The notes below the pieces were generated by a model, which saw only the letters and a list, made by a program, of their open reading frames with translations, was not told the DNA's origin and ran no database searches. From JADFOB01 sp964651325 (lineage in GTDB: Bacteria; Planctomycetota; Phycisphaerae; UBA1845), in the NCBI GenBank assembly GCA_964651325.1, contig CAZYXP010000087.1, positions 1 through 13,713 of the forward strand: a DNA stretch of 13,713 nucleotides. Direction: 5' to 3'. How positions within the stretch are numbered: the stretch's first letter is position 1; each line of letters opens with the position of its first letter. Positions 1 through 7,532 of this stretch are shown here, one piece after another. The position numbers and the translations under genes are program-made.

Positions 1-1
1 T

Positions 2-127
2 AGCGCCGCGGACCAACCCACCGCGCAAGACGCACCCGGCGGGCATGACGCGCCGCCAAAGCGGCAATCAGCCGGCCATGCATGTGCGGGGCCCACAGAA
101 AACGACTTGGCACCGATTACGGAGTAG
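2..127 (+). CDS. C-terminal tail of an unidentified upstream protein (5' partial)
   Basis: A plus-strand frame is open from the left edge and ends at TAG 125-127. It encodes about 41 residues rich in Ala, Pro, Gly and Asp, ending in DLAPITE. Its codons mostly carry G in the first position and look more coding-like than the other frames. The stop lies 6 bases before the hemN ATG, and the GGAG at 121-124 that should serve hemN sits inside the last codons, a typical operon junction. No domain is recognisable, so no function is given. A competing frame (3-137) is also open and ends in a TGA overlapping the hemN ATG, but its Arg/Ser/Pro-rich translation looks like off-frame sequence. Confidence is low because only a disordered-looking tail is visible. 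Confidence 0.35.
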   Translation, partial: SAADQPTAQDAPGGHDAPPKRQSAGHACAGPTENDLAPITE

Positions 128-133
128 CCCATC

Positions 134-1570
134 ATGATCACTAAGGACATCAACCCCAATCAGCAAGAATTCGACCAGGACGTTTTCGATCGGTACGCTG
201 GCATCTCCTTGCCGCGGCATGTATCCTATCCGATGCCCAATTGGTGGCACTCATGCGACGAATCAGAAGCATTGCATATGCACGGAACGGCCGTGTCGCA
301 CGCTCCGACGCAAGATCTGTCCCTCTATCTGCATCTGCCGTTTTGCGAGAAGCTGTGCAAGTTTTGCGGCTGCAACAAGGTGATTCTGCCCAAGCACCAA
401 GAGGGCGCCGCCGAGCGCGTCGACGACTACCTTTCGGCGCTAGAGCAGGAAATCAATCTCCTGGCCGAGAAGACGGACGCCGGCCGCCCGCTGCGTCAGA
501 TTCATTGGGGCGGCGGCAGCCCCAGCTATCTGGATGTTGGACAGATCGAGCGACTTCATGCCGCGATTTCCGCCGCGTTTGATGTCGCCGACGACGCCGA
601 GATCGCAATGGAAATCGACCCGCGCGGCGCCACCCAGGACAAACTTACGGCACTTCGACGCATGGGCTTCAACCGCGTATCCATGGGTATTCAGGATTTC
701 GATGCACAGGTGCAAGCGCACGTGCGCCGCATTCAACCGTACGAGATGGTCGAGCAAGTCGTGGCGATTTGCCGCGACCTGGCGTTTGACAGCGTCAATT
801 TCGATCTGATCTACGGCATGCCGTACCAGACGCCGGAGACGATCCGCCACACGATTAAGCAAACAATTAAGCTTGCACCCGACCGGATCGCCTACTACCA
901 CTACGCCCAGATCCCGGAGAAGATCGCCACCCAACGCGGTATGGACTACACGCGATTGCCGGACAGCCGGACCAAGCTGCACATGTTCCTAATGGCGCAA
1001 GAAATGTTCGGTAGCGCCGGGTACGAATTCATCGGACTCGATCACTTTGCCCGACCAGACGACCCGCTTTCGAAATGCCACAAAACGGGCACCCTCCAAC
1101 GCAACTTCCAAGGCATGACCACAGGCGGCGATCTGCGGCTGCTGGCGGTGGGTGTATCGGGCATCACACATTTGCCGGGCGTCGGCTTTCTGCAAAACGT
1201 CAAGACCACCGAGCAATACCTCGAACGCGTGCGCCAAGGTGTCCTGCCCGTCGAGCGGGGCAAAACGCTGACGCGCGACGACGGCATCCGCCAAGCCGTT
1301 CTCGCGCAGCTATATTGCCAAGGATTTGTCATTGTCGGGGACATCGAGAAAACCTTCGACATCACATTTGGCGATTACTTCGGCAAAGAGTTGGCCAGCC
1401 TGGACGTGCTTGAACGAGACGGACTGGTGACCCTCGACGCGTCGGGCGACATCCGCCTGAACTCGCCGCTGGGGTATATCCTGATGCGTAACGTGGCGGC
1501 GGTGTTCGACGCCTACCTGAGCCAGGAGGCGTACCGCAAAGGGGATGGATGCTATTCCGCCAACGCTTAA
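134..1570 (+). CDS. hemN: Oxygen-independent coproporphyrinogen III dehydrogenase (HemN, radical SAM)
   Basis: This 478-residue cytosolic radical SAM enzyme decarboxylates two propionates of coproporphyrinogen III to vinyl groups, giving protoporphyrinogen IX without oxygen. The [4Fe-4S] cysteines appear as C71-x3-C75-x2-C78, followed by C80 (FCEKLCKFCGC), and the SAM-binding GGGSP is at 126-130. True HemN, rather than the heme chaperone HemW, is indicated by the N-terminal PRHVSYP motif near residue 27, the CGC rather than CSYC cluster motif, and the DHFARPDDPLS...RNFQG stretch in the second half, which closely resembles E. coli HemN. Its length is slightly above the roughly 457 residues of E. 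coli. The ATG at 134 has GGAG 9 bases upstream. It is followed 42 bases later by hemE, whose product is the HemN substrate, so the two are probably cotranscribed. Confidence 0.95.
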   Translation: MITKDINPNQQEFDQDVFDRYAGISLPRHVSYPMPNWWHSCDESEALHMHGTAVSHAPTQDLSLYLHLPFCEKLCKFCGCNKVILPKHQEGAAERVDDYLSALEQEINLLAEKTDAGRPLRQIHWGGGSPSYLDVGQIERLHAAISAAFDVADDAEIAMEIDPRGATQDKLTALRRMGFNRVSMGIQDFDAQVQAHVRRIQPYEMVEQVVAICRDLAFDSVNFDLIYGMPYQTPETIRHTIKQTIKLAPDRIAYYHYAQIPEKIATQRGMDYTRLPDSRTKLHMFLMAQEMFGSAGYEFIGLDHFARPDDPLSKCHKTGTLQRNFQGMTTGGDLRLLAVGVSGITHLPGVGFLQNVKTTEQYLERVRQGVLPVERGKTLTRDDGIRQAVLAQLYCQGFVIVGDIEKTFDITFGDYFGKELASLDVLERDGLVTLDASGDIRLNSPLGYILMRNVAAVFDAYLSQEAYRKGDGCYSANA

Positions 1571-1612
1571 GGCGGCGGGCCCGACAAGAGGGAAGAAGAT
1601 CGGAATGGGACC

Positions 1613-2668
1613 ATGTTGAAAAATGATTTATTGCTGCGTGCCGCCAAGCGTCAGCGGACGAGTCGCACGCCGGTGTGGTTCATGCGTCAGGCGGGCCGAA
1701 GCGATCCGCAGTACATAGCGCTGCGCGGGCGAAGCAACGTTGAACTCGAAACCTTCTTTCGCGATTCTGATCTCGCCGCCGAGGCTTCCCTCTTGCCGCG
1801 GCGCATTGGCGTTGACGCCATTATCCTGTTCCAGGATATTCTGACGCCGCTGGCCCCGATGGGCGCGGAATTCATCTTCCGACCGGGGCCGCAATTGAAG
1901 TCGGGGCCGGCCTCTGCCGAGACCCTAAACCGCCTCCGGCCGATCGATCCGGCTGCGGACCTGCCGTTCGTCGGCGCGACCCTCCAGAAAATCCTTCGGA
2001 CCCTGGACGGCGCCCTGCCCGTGCTCGGGTTTGCCGGCGCGCCGTTTACGCTTGCGGCGTTCATGATCGAGGGCAAAAGCCCCATGGCTGGGATGCCAAG
2101 AACCTTGGCTTGGATGCGCGACGATCCCGCCACGCTTCATAGCCTGCTGGCCATGCTCGCGGCCATGACCATCGACTACCTCCGCTATCAGATCGAGCAG
2201 GGCGTCCACGCCGTGCAGTTGTTTGAATCGGCCGCAGACCTGCTGACGCCGGAGCAATACGAAGCGTTCGCCCATCCCTATCAAGGGGAGGTGTTCGCCG
2301 GGGTAGGCGGGAATGTGCCGACGATCCTCTTCGCCAAGGATCAAACGCGGCTCGATCTCATGGTGGAAACCGGGGCCAGTGTGTTGAGCCTCGGCAGCAA
2401 CGTGGATCTTCGGGAGGCAAAACGACGGTTCGGCCATCGCGTCGCGTTTCAAGGCAACGTGGACAATCGTCTTGTGGCCGAGGCTGGCGCAGATGCCATC
2501 GAAAAGGCGGTCTTCGATTGTGTCGATGCCGGCGCGAGCGAAGGCCACATACTCAACCTAAGCCACGGCCTGCTCAAAGAAACGCCATGGGGCCATGTTC
2601 AACGCTTTGTCGAGGCGGCAGAGCGAGCGAGCCGAGCTCAGCCACTGGATTCCATGGCCGGGGTATAG
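1613..2668 (+). CDS. hemE: Uroporphyrinogen decarboxylase (HemE)
   Basis: HemE removes four acetate carboxyls from uroporphyrinogen III to give coproporphyrinogen III in the cytosol. At 351 residues it has the normal size. The signature PVWFMRQAGR is at 20-29, with active-site Arg25 and Arg29. The catalytic Asp is D75 in FQDIL, where most homologs have FSDIL. VQLFES ends in S206 and NLSHGL carries H318. The family motif GFAGAP...AxYMxEG is present at 139-154, but the residue equivalent to human Tyr164 is Phe150 (codon 2060-2062), an unusual replacement. The start is assigned to ATG 1613 because the family begins just before NDLxLRA. The best purine-rich stretch (GAGGGA, 1588-1593) is 19 bases away, and a 4-codon ORF lies between them. 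The stop is 5 bases before the next gene, which suggests translational coupling. Confidence 0.95.
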   Translation: MLKNDLLLRAAKRQRTSRTPVWFMRQAGRSDPQYIALRGRSNVELETFFRDSDLAAEASLLPRRIGVDAIILFQDILTPLAPMGAEFIFRPGPQLKSGPASAETLNRLRPIDPAADLPFVGATLQKILRTLDGALPVLGFAGAPFTLAAFMIEGKSPMAGMPRTLAWMRDDPATLHSLLAMLAAMTIDYLRYQIEQGVHAVQLFESAADLLTPEQYEAFAHPYQGEVFAGVGGNVPTILFAKDQTRLDLMVETGASVLSLGSNVDLREAKRRFGHRVAFQGNVDNRLVAEAGADAIEKAVFDCVDAGASEGHILNLSHGLLKETPWGHVQRFVEAAERASRAQPLDSMAGV

Positions 2669-2673
2669 CAACC

Positions 2674-4134
2674 ATGAACAGGAAGTACAGCGAAGTCGTT
2701 GTCATCGGTGGCGGCATCAGCGGCCTGACGGCGGCATGGCGTCTGAAACAGGCAGGCGTGGATGTTCGCCTGCTCGAAGCTCACCCGAAGGTAGGCGGTT
2801 ACACCCGCACCGAGACCCAAGGTGGTTTTCACGTGGAACGGGGGCCGTTCAACGTGATGGTGCGGGATCCGTCGTTTGAGGCATTGCTGGATGAGCTGGC
2901 CGATCGGGTGCATGTCGTCTCCGCTGATGAAGCCGCTCACAATCGGTACATTTTTCGCGGCGGACGGCTGCATCGCGTTCCGTCGAACCCGCTGACGCTA
3001 GCGACGACGGGGCTTCTGTCGGCGCTGGGGCGCATGCGGCTTGCACGCGGGCTCTGCTGGTCGGCACGAGCGAGCGACGAAGAAGAAACGATCGAACAAG
3101 CCTCGATCCGCCGGATTGGGCGCGAGGCCACCAACACCTTCGTCAGTGCGATCATCTCCGGCATTTTCGCCGGGGACATCGGCAAGCTTAGCCTACCGGC
3201 ATGTTTTCCTTCTGCGGCCAAGTTCGACCGTGAAGCGCGAAGCCCTATCGTTCATGGCCTCCGAGCTATGCTGAAATCTCGTCGTGCACGTGCGAATCGC
3301 CCCAAACGCAAATGGCCGGGCCTGGTCAGTTTTGAAGGTGGACTCGGCGCGCTTACCCAAGCCATGGGCAACCGCCTGGGTGACAACTGCCTCACGAATT
3401 GTACGGCCGAAACGCTCGATGCTGTGGGGGCCGGATACGAGATTTCTTGCCGGACCAAAGCAACCCCCTTCGACGAAACCTTCAAGCTGTCTTGCAAGCG
3501 AGTGGTCATCGCGTTGCCCGCCCATAAGGCTAGCGACCTGCTGGATGCGCTGGAGCCGGCCGCGGCCGATGCGATCAACCGCATCGAGTGTGCCTCGCTC
3601 GCTGTTGTGAACCTTGGCTATCGACGGAGCGACGTCGCACACGACTTGAACGGATTCGGTTTTCTTGTCCCGCGCGATGAAGACGATATGCCAATCATGG
3701 GCGCGATTTGGGCAGACAGCATGTTCCCGCACCACGCCCCCGCCGATTGCCGATTGATCCGCGTTTTTGTCGGCGGCACCAGAGATAGCACCGCGGCAGA
3801 CCAAACCGAGGAGCGACTCGTGCGATCCGCAACGGATGCGACGCGGGACATCTTGAAGCTGTCCGGAGATCCTGTGCTGGTAGACGTTGGCCGACATCTC
3901 GCGGCCATTCCGCAGTACGGGCTGGGTCATCGGGAGCGGATCGAGGCGTTTCGAGCCGCGATCGCCCGCCGGCCGAGGTTACACGTGATCGGGAACTATC
4001 TTGAAGGCGTCTCGATAAACGACTGCGTGCGACTTGCCACGAAATGCGTTTCGGAGATCATCGGCGAGACGAAAAGCGATGTGCGTGAAGTGGTTCCATG
4101 CTCAGGAACCGATGGGGCTGCTTGCACTTGTTAA
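2674..4134 (+). CDS. hemY: FAD-dependent protoporphyrinogen oxidase (HemY/HemG-type PPOX)
   Basis: This 486-residue flavoprotein is predicted to oxidise protoporphyrinogen IX to protoporphyrin IX using FAD, normally with oxygen. The N terminus has the Rossmann dinucleotide motif GGGISGL (12-18), a following Glu at the end of the second strand (E35), and GGYTRTE (41-47). Family landmarks follow in order: SGIFAGDIGKLSLPACFP (162-179), VSFEGGLGALTQ (218-229), IPQYGLGH (412-419) and the C-terminal FAD motif GNYLEGVSINDCV (440-452). No convincing transmembrane helix is seen, so it is probably soluble or peripheral. The last 20 residues run past the family core and hold three cysteines (CSGTDGAACTC). 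Because hemN is present, protoporphyrinogen rather than coproporphyrinogen is the likely substrate. The gene is called hemG in many databases. A longer frame opens upstream inside hemE, but the ATG at 2674 places GGG correctly near the N terminus. Confidence 0.92.
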   Translation: MNRKYSEVVVIGGGISGLTAAWRLKQAGVDVRLLEAHPKVGGYTRTETQGGFHVERGPFNVMVRDPSFEALLDELADRVHVVSADEAAHNRYIFRGGRLHRVPSNPLTLATTGLLSALGRMRLARGLCWSARASDEEETIEQASIRRIGREATNTFVSAIISGIFAGDIGKLSLPACFPSAAKFDREARSPIVHGLRAMLKSRRARANRPKRKWPGLVSFEGGLGALTQAMGNRLGDNCLTNCTAETLDAVGAGYEISCRTKATPFDETFKLSCKRVVIALPAHKASDLLDALEPAAADAINRIECASLAVVNLGYRRSDVAHDLNGFGFLVPRDEDDMPIMGAIWADSMFPHHAPADCRLIRVFVGGTRDSTAADQTEERLVRSATDATRDILKLSGDPVLVDVGRHLAAIPQYGLGHRERIEAFRAAIARRPRLHVIGNYLEGVSINDCVRLATKCVSEIIGETKSDVREVVPCSGTDGAACTC

Positions 4135-4149
4135 CAACCTACTAGCCGC

Positions 4150-4170
4150 CGAGCCGGAATCGCCGGTTCG
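4150..4170 (+). other. Small stem-loop between hemY and hemB
   Basis: An inverted repeat CGAGCCGG / CCGGTTCG (one G-U pair) with a 5-base loop lies in the 65-base gap, 15 bases after the hemY stop. No T tract follows, so it is unlikely to be a full terminator. It may partly attenuate read-through or mark an RNA processing point. The hemB ribosome binding site AAGGAG (4186-4191) lies downstream and is not sequestered. Confidence 0.35.
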
Positions 4171-4199
4171 ACGCCATAGAGCACCAAGGAGCGACGAAG

Positions 4200-5225
4200 A
4201 TGGCATCAACAACCGACTGGAATCGTCCCGTTCAACGCCCGCGGCGGCTCCGCCGCACGGAAACGATGCGGCGCCTGGTTCGCCAGACACGACTGACACC
4301 GGACCGCCTTGTGTTGCCGCAGTTCGTGATTGAGGGAAAAGGCGTCGCCGAGCCCATCGGCGCCATGCCAGGGCGATCGCGTTGCACCATCGACAAGACG
4401 ATCGAGGAATGCAAGCAGGCGATCGATCTGGGCGTCGGCGCGTTTGCGCTGTTCACCGACGTGGACGAATCACTCAAGACCAACGACGGTCGCGAAGCGG
4501 TCAACGAAGACAACCTCATGTGCAGAGCGGTGCGTGCCCTCAAAGAGGCCTGCCCCACCGCCTGCGTCATCACCGACGTGGCGCTCGACCCCTATTCCAG
4601 CGTTGGCCATGACGGCATCGTCAATGGCGAAGGCATCGTGCTCAACGACGAAAGCGTCGAAATCTTGGCGCAAATGGCGGTGGTACACGCCCGGGCGGGC
4701 GCAGACATCGTGGCCCCCTCCGACATGATGGACGGCCGTGTCGAGGCCATCAGAACGGCACTCGATGAAAATGCGTTCACACAAACGGCGATTCTCAGCT
4801 ATACCGCCAAGTATGCGTCGGCGTTTTACGGACCCTTCCGCGAGGCGCTGCACTCGGCGCCCGTGGAGGCCGCTAACGTGCCGGGCGACAAGAAAACCTA
4901 CCAGATGGACCCGGCCAATGCCCGCGAGGCGATCCTTGAAGCCATGCTCGACGAGGCCGAAGGGGCGGATTTGATGATGGTGAAGCCAGGATTGCCGTAT
5001 CTGGATATCATCGTCCGGCTTCGGGAGCGGACGGAGCTACCGATAGCCGCCTATCACGTAAGCGGCGAGTATGCCATGGTCAAGGCCGCGGCCAAGCTCG
5101 GCTGGCTCGATGAAAAGGAATGCATGACCGAATCGTTGATCGCCATCGCCCGGGCCGGGGCCGATGTGATATTCACCTACGCCGCGCTGGACTACGCGCG
5201 ATGGTGGCGCGAATCCAACACGTAA
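4200..5225 (+). CDS. hemB: Delta-aminolevulinic acid dehydratase / porphobilinogen synthase (HemB), Mg-type
   Basis: HemB condenses two 5-aminolevulinate molecules into porphobilinogen in the cytosol. The 341-residue protein is full length. The Schiff-base lysines are K204 (SYTAKYASAFYGPFREA) and K262 (MMVKPGLPYLDI). The metal site is informative: zinc enzymes carry a Cys-rich DVCLCxYxxHGHCG stretch, whereas this protein reads DVALDPYSSVGHDG (126-139). It lacks those cysteines and matches the Mg/K-dependent, Pseudomonas-like class. Other conserved stretches are RRLRRT (15-20), APSDMMDGR (172-180) and the C-terminal AYHVSGEYAM. ATG 4200 is supported by AAGGAG 8 bases upstream, the clearest ribosome binding site in the heme block. 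It closes the plus-strand heme block and faces hemC tail to tail. Confidence 0.97.
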   Translation: MASTTDWNRPVQRPRRLRRTETMRRLVRQTRLTPDRLVLPQFVIEGKGVAEPIGAMPGRSRCTIDKTIEECKQAIDLGVGAFALFTDVDESLKTNDGREAVNEDNLMCRAVRALKEACPTACVITDVALDPYSSVGHDGIVNGEGIVLNDESVEILAQMAVVHARAGADIVAPSDMMDGRVEAIRTALDENAFTQTAILSYTAKYASAFYGPFREALHSAPVEAANVPGDKKTYQMDPANAREAILEAMLDEAEGADLMMVKPGLPYLDIIVRLRERTELPIAAYHVSGEYAMVKAAAKLGWLDEKECMTESLIAIARAGADVIFTYAALDYARWWRESNT

Positions 5226-5226
5226 C

Positions 5227-5305
5227 GCCATCGGCTCGATGGCAGGGAAACGCTCCGTCCACGGCAAACCAACGACCATACCACGCGGCGGAGCAACCCC
5301 CTGCC
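5227..5305. terminator. Convergent hemB/hemC junction with competing inverted repeats
   Basis: Two structures share bases in the 80-base gap between the hemB and hemC stops. The first is a perfect 7-bp stem, GCCATCG-GCT-CGATGGC (5227-5243), starting one base after the hemB stop. The second is a longer arch pairing GGCAGGG (5241-5247) with CCCTGCC (5299-5305) and GCTCCG (5252-5257) with CGGAGC (5289-5294). The stems overlap at 5241-5243 and cannot both form fully. Neither is followed by a T tract on either strand, so a classical intrinsic terminator is not certain. Position and symmetry suggest bidirectional transcription termination or 3'-end protection. Confidence 0.5.
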
Positions 5306-6196
5306 CTAACTGCCACGTTCGAGGTCAGCTTGCAATGTTCTGGCCATCGCCACGCCAATTGCCTCTGGATCGCTGCCGAATTCCACGCCCTCCGCCATCC
5401 GCAGGCCGTCATCATCAAACAACTGCCCTTGCAGGCGGATCGATTCGCCTTCGAGGCTCGCTAGCGCTCCGATGGGTACGTGGCATCCGGCGCCGACGGC
5501 TTTGAGGAACGCCCGCTCCGCCTCGACGGGGCGCCGCGTGGCCGCATGATCCAAGGATTCGATGACACTTCGAGCTTCGCCGGTGACTCGCGTTTGAATC
5601 GCCAAAGCGCCTTGCGCCGGAGCCGGCACAAATCGATCGGTCGGCAAGTTGGTGCAATGATCGCACTGGATGCTGAGCCGTTTCAAGCCCGCCGCGGCGA
5701 GCACCACACCGTCTAGAGATTCGGCTTGAAGCTTCTTGATTCGCGTGGGCACGTTGCCGCGAAGCGGAAGAATCTCCAGGTTGCCCAGCCGCCGAAACTG
5801 CGCCATGCGCCGCGGACTGCTCGTACCCAGCTTAAAACCTGCCGGCAGATGGTCCAGATCGACAGGTTCGCGCGTCACTAGCACGTCATGTACCACCTCG
5901 CGCTGCGGAATGGCCGCGACGATCAACCCGTCTGTGACCGCTGTTTGCATGTCTTTGAAGCTGTGTACGGCGAAATCGATGGTCTCATCGATCAGCGCCT
6001 TTTCAATGGCATCGACAAAACCACCCACGGGCCAATCGGCGTCGAAGCGTTGATCGATCGCGGCATCGCCGTGCGTCTGAATGATGATGCGCTCTATATT
6101 CAAACCGGGATGAGCCGCGCGCAGCGCATCGCTCACCCAGCCTGTTTGCCACAGGGCCAGGTCGCTGCCACGGGTGCCGACGCGAAGCGTGGTCAT
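5306..6196 (-). CDS. hemC: Porphobilinogen deaminase / hydroxymethylbilane synthase (HemC)
   Basis: HemC polymerises four porphobilinogens into hydroxymethylbilane on a covalent dipyrromethane cofactor. The 296-residue protein begins LRVGTRGSDLALWQ, has AVHSFKD with the catalytic Asp82, GTSSPRR (124-130), RGNVPTR (146-152), and the cofactor-anchoring Cys238 in VGAGCHVPIG. ATG 6196 is chosen over an in-frame ATG at 6217 because it puts the TLRVGTRGS strand at the N terminus and gives a 4-base ATGA overlap with the hemL stop, a translational coupling arrangement. Two details differ from the common pattern: FVDAIE (60-65) has Asp where E. coli has Lys55 (FVKELE), and the usual KDVP or KDLP reads KDMQ. 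Neither obviously disables the enzyme. Uroporphyrinogen III synthase (hemD), often next to hemC, is absent here. Confidence 0.95.
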   Translation of the reverse strand: MTTLRVGTRGSDLALWQTGWVSDALRAAHPGLNIERIIIQTHGDAAIDQRFDADWPVGGFVDAIEKALIDETIDFAVHSFKDMQTAVTDGLIVAAIPQREVVHDVLVTREPVDLDHLPAGFKLGTSSPRRMAQFRRLGNLEILPLRGNVPTRIKKLQAESLDGVVLAAAGLKRLSIQCDHCTNLPTDRFVPAPAQGALAIQTRVTGEARSVIESLDHAATRRPVEAERAFLKAVGAGCHVPIGALASLEGESIRLQGQLFDDDGLRMAEGVEFGSDPEAIGVAMARTLQADLERGS

Positions 6197-7518
6197 CGAG
6201 CGATCTCCGCAAAACAATCGCCGGCCGCGTCAAGCACATGCTCAATGGCGGGATCGTCGTGGGCGGCGGAAACAAACATGGCCTCATAGCCGGATGGCGG
6301 CAACCAGACGCCGCGACCCAACATCGCCCCGAAGAAAACCGCGAAACGCTCGTGGTCGCAGGCACCGGCATCGGCAAAGTTGAGCACACGCTCACGCGAG
6401 AACGCCATGCCGAACATGCCGCCGCACGCAGCGGTCTGCAGAGGGACCTCCGCACGGTCGGCCGCCGCGATGAGCCCACTCGCCAACCGGCCCGCCTTTT
6501 CCGCAAGCGATTCATAAAACCCTTCGGCCGCGCAGAGTTGGAGCGTGGCGATGCCCGCGGCCATGCCAACTGGACTGCCGCTGAGCGTACCTGCCTGATA
6601 CATCGGACCCAGCGGGCTGACCTGCTCCATGAGGCCGCGCTTGCCGCCATAGGCCGCCACGGGCATGCCGCCGCCGATGACCTTACCGAGGCAGGTAAGA
6701 TCGGGCAAAACACCGCAGATGTTCTGATAGCCCCCCCACGCGCAACGAAACCCGGTCATCACTTCGTCGAACACCAGCAGGCATCCGTGTCGATCGCAAA
6801 GAGAACGCAACCCATGCAGAAAACCGTCCACCGGCTCGACGTAGCCCATGTTGCCGGCCAGCGGTTCGACCAGCACGGCCGCAACCTCCGCGCCGTGCTC
6901 GGTCAAGAGTCGCTCGACGGACTTGAGATCGTTGTAGGGGGCCAAAAGCGTCGACTCGGCGAAGCTAGCCGGAACCCCGGCGGAATCGGGCGATCCAAAC
7001 GTAGCGGCCCCGGAGCCCGCCGCGACAAGCAGCGAATCCACGTGGCCATGATAGCAGCCGAGAAACTTGACGATCTTACCGCGGCCAGTGGCCGCGCGCG
7101 CCAGCCGAATGGCGCTCATCGTTGCTTCCGTCCCGCTGTTGACAAAACGCACCATCTCAACCGAAGGCAACGCTCCGATTATTAGCTCGGCCAGCTCCGC
7201 TTCCGCTGCGCAGCAAGCCCCAAAGCTGATCCCGCGCTCAACCGCCCGCTTGACGGCATCCACCACCGCCGGGTGGGCGTGGCCCACGATAGCCGGCCCC
7301 CAGCTTCCGACAAGATCAACATAGCGGTGGCCATCCACGTCGAACACGTGAGGCCCCGACATCCGGTCCACAAAAACCGGATCGCCGCCAACGGCGCGAA
7401 ATGCCCGAACCGGGCTATTGACTCCGCCCGGAAGAACCGAACATGCCCTCTCGAACAGCTCGGTCGAACGCGGCCCACATCCGGCCGCCCCATGGGGCGT
7501 TGTTTCTGAACCGTTCAT
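6193..7518 (-). CDS. hemL: Glutamate-1-semialdehyde 2,1-aminomutase (HemL)
   Basis: This PLP enzyme makes 5-aminolevulinate from glutamate-1-semialdehyde, the entry step of the C5 tetrapyrrole route. The 441-residue protein begins LFERACSVLPGGVNSPVRAF, the family signature. It shows RFVNSGTEATMSA (124-136), CYHGHVD (155-161), VFDEVMTGFR (249-258), the PLP-binding Lys279 in CLGKVIGGGMP, and YQAGTLSGSP (307-316). Its presence shows that the host uses the glutamyl-tRNA (C5) route, although hemA is not in the window. ATG 7518 is the farthest upstream ATG available because an in-frame TAG lies one codon before GCT-ATG. The best Shine-Dalgarno (AGGAGG, 7543-7548) is 24 bases away and better placed for a 5-codon leader ORF that overlaps this start. 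hemL is followed by hemC with a 4-base overlap. Confidence 0.96.
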   Translation of the reverse strand: MNGSETTPHGAAGCGPRSTELFERACSVLPGGVNSPVRAFRAVGGDPVFVDRMSGPHVFDVDGHRYVDLVGSWGPAIVGHAHPAVVDAVKRAVERGISFGACCAAEAELAELIIGALPSVEMVRFVNSGTEATMSAIRLARAATGRGKIVKFLGCYHGHVDSLLVAAGSGAATFGSPDSAGVPASFAESTLLAPYNDLKSVERLLTEHGAEVAAVLVEPLAGNMGYVEPVDGFLHGLRSLCDRHGCLLVFDEVMTGFRCAWGGYQNICGVLPDLTCLGKVIGGGMPVAAYGGKRGLMEQVSPLGPMYQAGTLSGSPVGMAAGIATLQLCAAEGFYESLAEKAGRLASGLIAAADRAEVPLQTAACGGMFGMAFSRERVLNFADAGACDHERFAVFFGAMLGRGVWLPPSGYEAMFVSAAHDDPAIEHVLDAAGDCFAEIAR

Positions 7519-7532
7519 AGCCTACCGATCAT
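7515..7532 (-). CDS. Five-codon leader ORF overlapping the hemL start
   Basis: On the minus strand a perfect AGGAGG (7543-7548) stands 10 bases before an ATG at 7532. This opens a frame encoding only Met-Ile-Gly-Arg-Leu and then TGA. The TGA shares bases with the hemL ATG in an ATGA overlap (7515-7518). The ribosome binding site fits this mini-ORF better than hemL, whose own nearest purine run GGTAGG is only 2 bases from its ATG. Ribosomes may finish the mini-ORF and reinitiate on hemL. Chance occurrence cannot be excluded for so short a frame. Confidence 0.35.
   Translation of the reverse strand: MIGRL

Noticed and set aside
2518..2673. Upstream extension of the hemY frame into hemE
   Set aside because: The extra N-terminal residues are Arg/Pro-rich off-frame hemE sequence, and the FAD motif is correctly placed only when starting at 2674.
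6197..6217. Longer hemC start at 6217
   Set aside because: It adds seven residues (MFCGDRS) unlike the family and loses the 4-base ATGA overlap with hemL.
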